DNA of 64,000 bases from Colimorpha sp045576855 (GTDB lineage Bacteria > Bacteroidota > Bacteroidia > Bacteroidales > P3). Where the stretch lies: NCBI GenBank assembly GCA_045576855.1, contig JAZNHG010000021.1, positions 1-64,000 of the forward strand, in the 5' to 3' direction. The notes beneath the pieces were generated by a model. It had not been told where the DNA came from. It made no database searches and was given only the letters and a program-made list of their open reading frames with translations. Position numbers and translations under genes: made by a program. Positions 63,299 through 64,000 of the stretch are shown here, piece by piece (positions within the stretch are counted from its first letter, which is position 1; the number at the start of each line of letters is the position of its first letter).

Positions 63299-63568
63299 AT
63301 GGAAACAAACGCTGTATATCAGGAGACTTCGCCGTTGGATGCCCTTTGGACCATCTACCAGCAGCAGAGCGAGCAGGTGAGACGGGCTTTTCTTGTGCGT
63401 GTCCGGCAGGTGGATGGTCTGTTGGATATGCCGGGCATTCGTTCACGGGAAGAAATGGAAATCTTGTCTAAACAGAGGATGCGTGACATCATTGCCGGTC
63501 GGGAAAATACGGTATCCCACGAAGAAGCGATGAAATTGGTGGACAAGGCTATTGCGGATGCTGTATGA
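63299..63568 (+). CDS. Putative antitoxin of a ParE/RelE-type pair
   Basis: 89 residues, helical, with a central basic part (QVRRAFLVRVRQVDGL) and the C-terminal SHEEAMKLVDKAI tail. No clear DNA-binding motif. Called an antitoxin because its TGA overlaps the toxin ATG and because of its size. Confidence 0.78.
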   Translation: METNAVYQETSPLDALWTIYQQQSEQVRRAFLVRVRQVDGLLDMPGIRSREEMEILSKQRMRDIIAGRENTVSHEEAMKLVDKAIADAV

Positions 63569-63900
63569 ATGTCAGATGGTCGGAACAAGCCCTTGCCGAG
63601 TTCGCAGACGCGGCGGCGTATGTAGCCAGAGAGTTTGGCCGACAGACTGCATTGAAGATGCGCGCTGGCATCAACGAAGCAATCTTGAACATCATACAAT
63701 TTCCGCAAATAGGCAAGGTGTGTTTTTCTGATGAAGAGATATCCATCGACTTCCGGGAATTAGTGGTAAGACTGAATAGTGTGATTTACGTCATACACGA
63801 AGAAGAAATATACATCGTCAGCATTTGGAGCAACCGCCGCGACCGCAGTAAATTATATGCAATATTAAAGAACGACGTTAAACAAAACAACAAACAATAA
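63565..63900 (+). CDS. RelE/ParE-family toxin
   Basis: 111 residues: VRWSEQALAEFADAAAYVAREFGRQTA, then FPQIGKVC and the final strand FRELVVRLNSVIYVIHEEEIYIVSIWSNRRDRSKL are the RelE/ParE fold. RelE members cut mRNA at the ribosome and ParE members block gyrase; the sequence alone does not decide. AT-richer than the neighbours, as expected for mobile pairs. Confidence 0.9.
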   Translation: MNVRWSEQALAEFADAAAYVAREFGRQTALKMRAGINEAILNIIQFPQIGKVCFSDEEISIDFRELVVRLNSVIYVIHEEEIYIVSIWSNRRDRSKLYAILKNDVKQNNKQ

Positions 63901-63913
63901 AAACAGACACAAT

Positions 63914-64000
63914 ATGAGCGTTATCAAACCTTTCAAGGGCTTCCGCCCGCCCGTCGACATCGTCGAGAAACTGGCTTCGCGTCCTTACGACGTGCTGAAC
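63914..64000 (+). CDS. DUF1015 protein, 5' part only
   Basis: The first 29 codons (MSVIKPFKGFRPPVDIVEK, then ASRPYDVLN) match the start of DUF1015 proteins, about 410 residues in full. The gene runs off the window. The family often neighbours serA/serC and is of unknown function. Confidence 0.88.
   Translation, partial: MSVIKPFKGFRPPVDIVEKLASRPYDVLN

Overview
The window is a gene-dense chromosomal segment of an uncultured, high-G+C member of the Bacteroidales (Bacteroidota), most likely anaerobic. Support comes from type A and type B C-terminal sorting domains of the type IX secretion system (T9SS), TAnnTTTG (-7) promoter elements, a 2-oxoacid:ferredoxin oxidoreductase, an Rnf complex, MeaB, and many lineage-typical families (DUF6029, Omp28, DUF6266, DUF4254, Omp85-type patatin).

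Layout. 1-1.0 kb: a secreted-protein gene split by two 7-base homopolymers. 1.5-4.5 kb: korAB. 4.6-17.0 kb: a long + strand run (T9SS subtilase, membrane protein, rnhB, dapA, short prenyl synthase, thioredoxin-like protein, DUF6029 barrel, Omp28 lipoprotein, MATE pump, patatin-barrel), then DUF4254 and a family 9 glycosyltransferase at 17-18.9 kb. 18.9-21.9 kb (minus): tRNA-Met and a surface-protein group. 22.5-24.9 kb: glycosyltransferase 2, GNAT-HD fusion, DUF456. 25-28.1 kb (minus): apt, short-chain fatty acid transporter, alkaline phosphatase. 28.2-33.7 kb: a redox/Tat cluster (hemerythrin-LuxR regulator, polyferredoxin with an internal twin-arginine motif, YitT, Tat-signal aldo/keto reductase-ferredoxin, tatA, tatC). 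33.7-38.0 kb: GH3 and GH29 hydrolases. 38.0-43.3 kb (minus): dnaG, sigma-54 activator, aroA, miaA. 43.8-52.1 kb (minus): rnfBCDGE without rnfA, a small secreted protein, a giant T9SS type B protein. 52.1-53.7 kb: non-coding, filled with repeats. 53.7-58.0 kb: Usp, SPOR protein, 967-residue module protein. 58.0-60.6 kb (minus): hemW, four-helix-bundle (IVP) gene, meaB. Then gcvT, a small secreted protein, a candidate structured RNA, a ParE-type toxin-antitoxin pair and the start of a DUF1015 gene.

The most unusual signal is a set of short tandem arrays whose unit sequence differs from locus to locus but whose period falls into three classes: 7, 9 and 11 nt. They lie between genes and inside them: a 111-residue insert in the family 9 glycosyltransferase, short inserts in the MATE pump, GH3 and hemW, the C-terminal tail of tatA, and the stop codons of apt, meaB and the GNAT-HD gene. 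Because 7 and 11 are not multiples of 3, such an array reads as the same peptide repeat in all three frames, which explains the long overlapping open frames seen there. Two composite copies (36.3 and 52.5 kb) join 7-nt and 11-nt arrays behind an identical 34-nt leader.

Functionally, KorAB supplies reduced ferredoxin and Rnf would couple it to NAD and ion transport. The Tat cluster looks like an envelope redox module with its own translocase. T9SS cargo and GH3/GH29 enzymes point to surface glycan and protein breakdown. All assignments are from reading the sequence; no database search was run.
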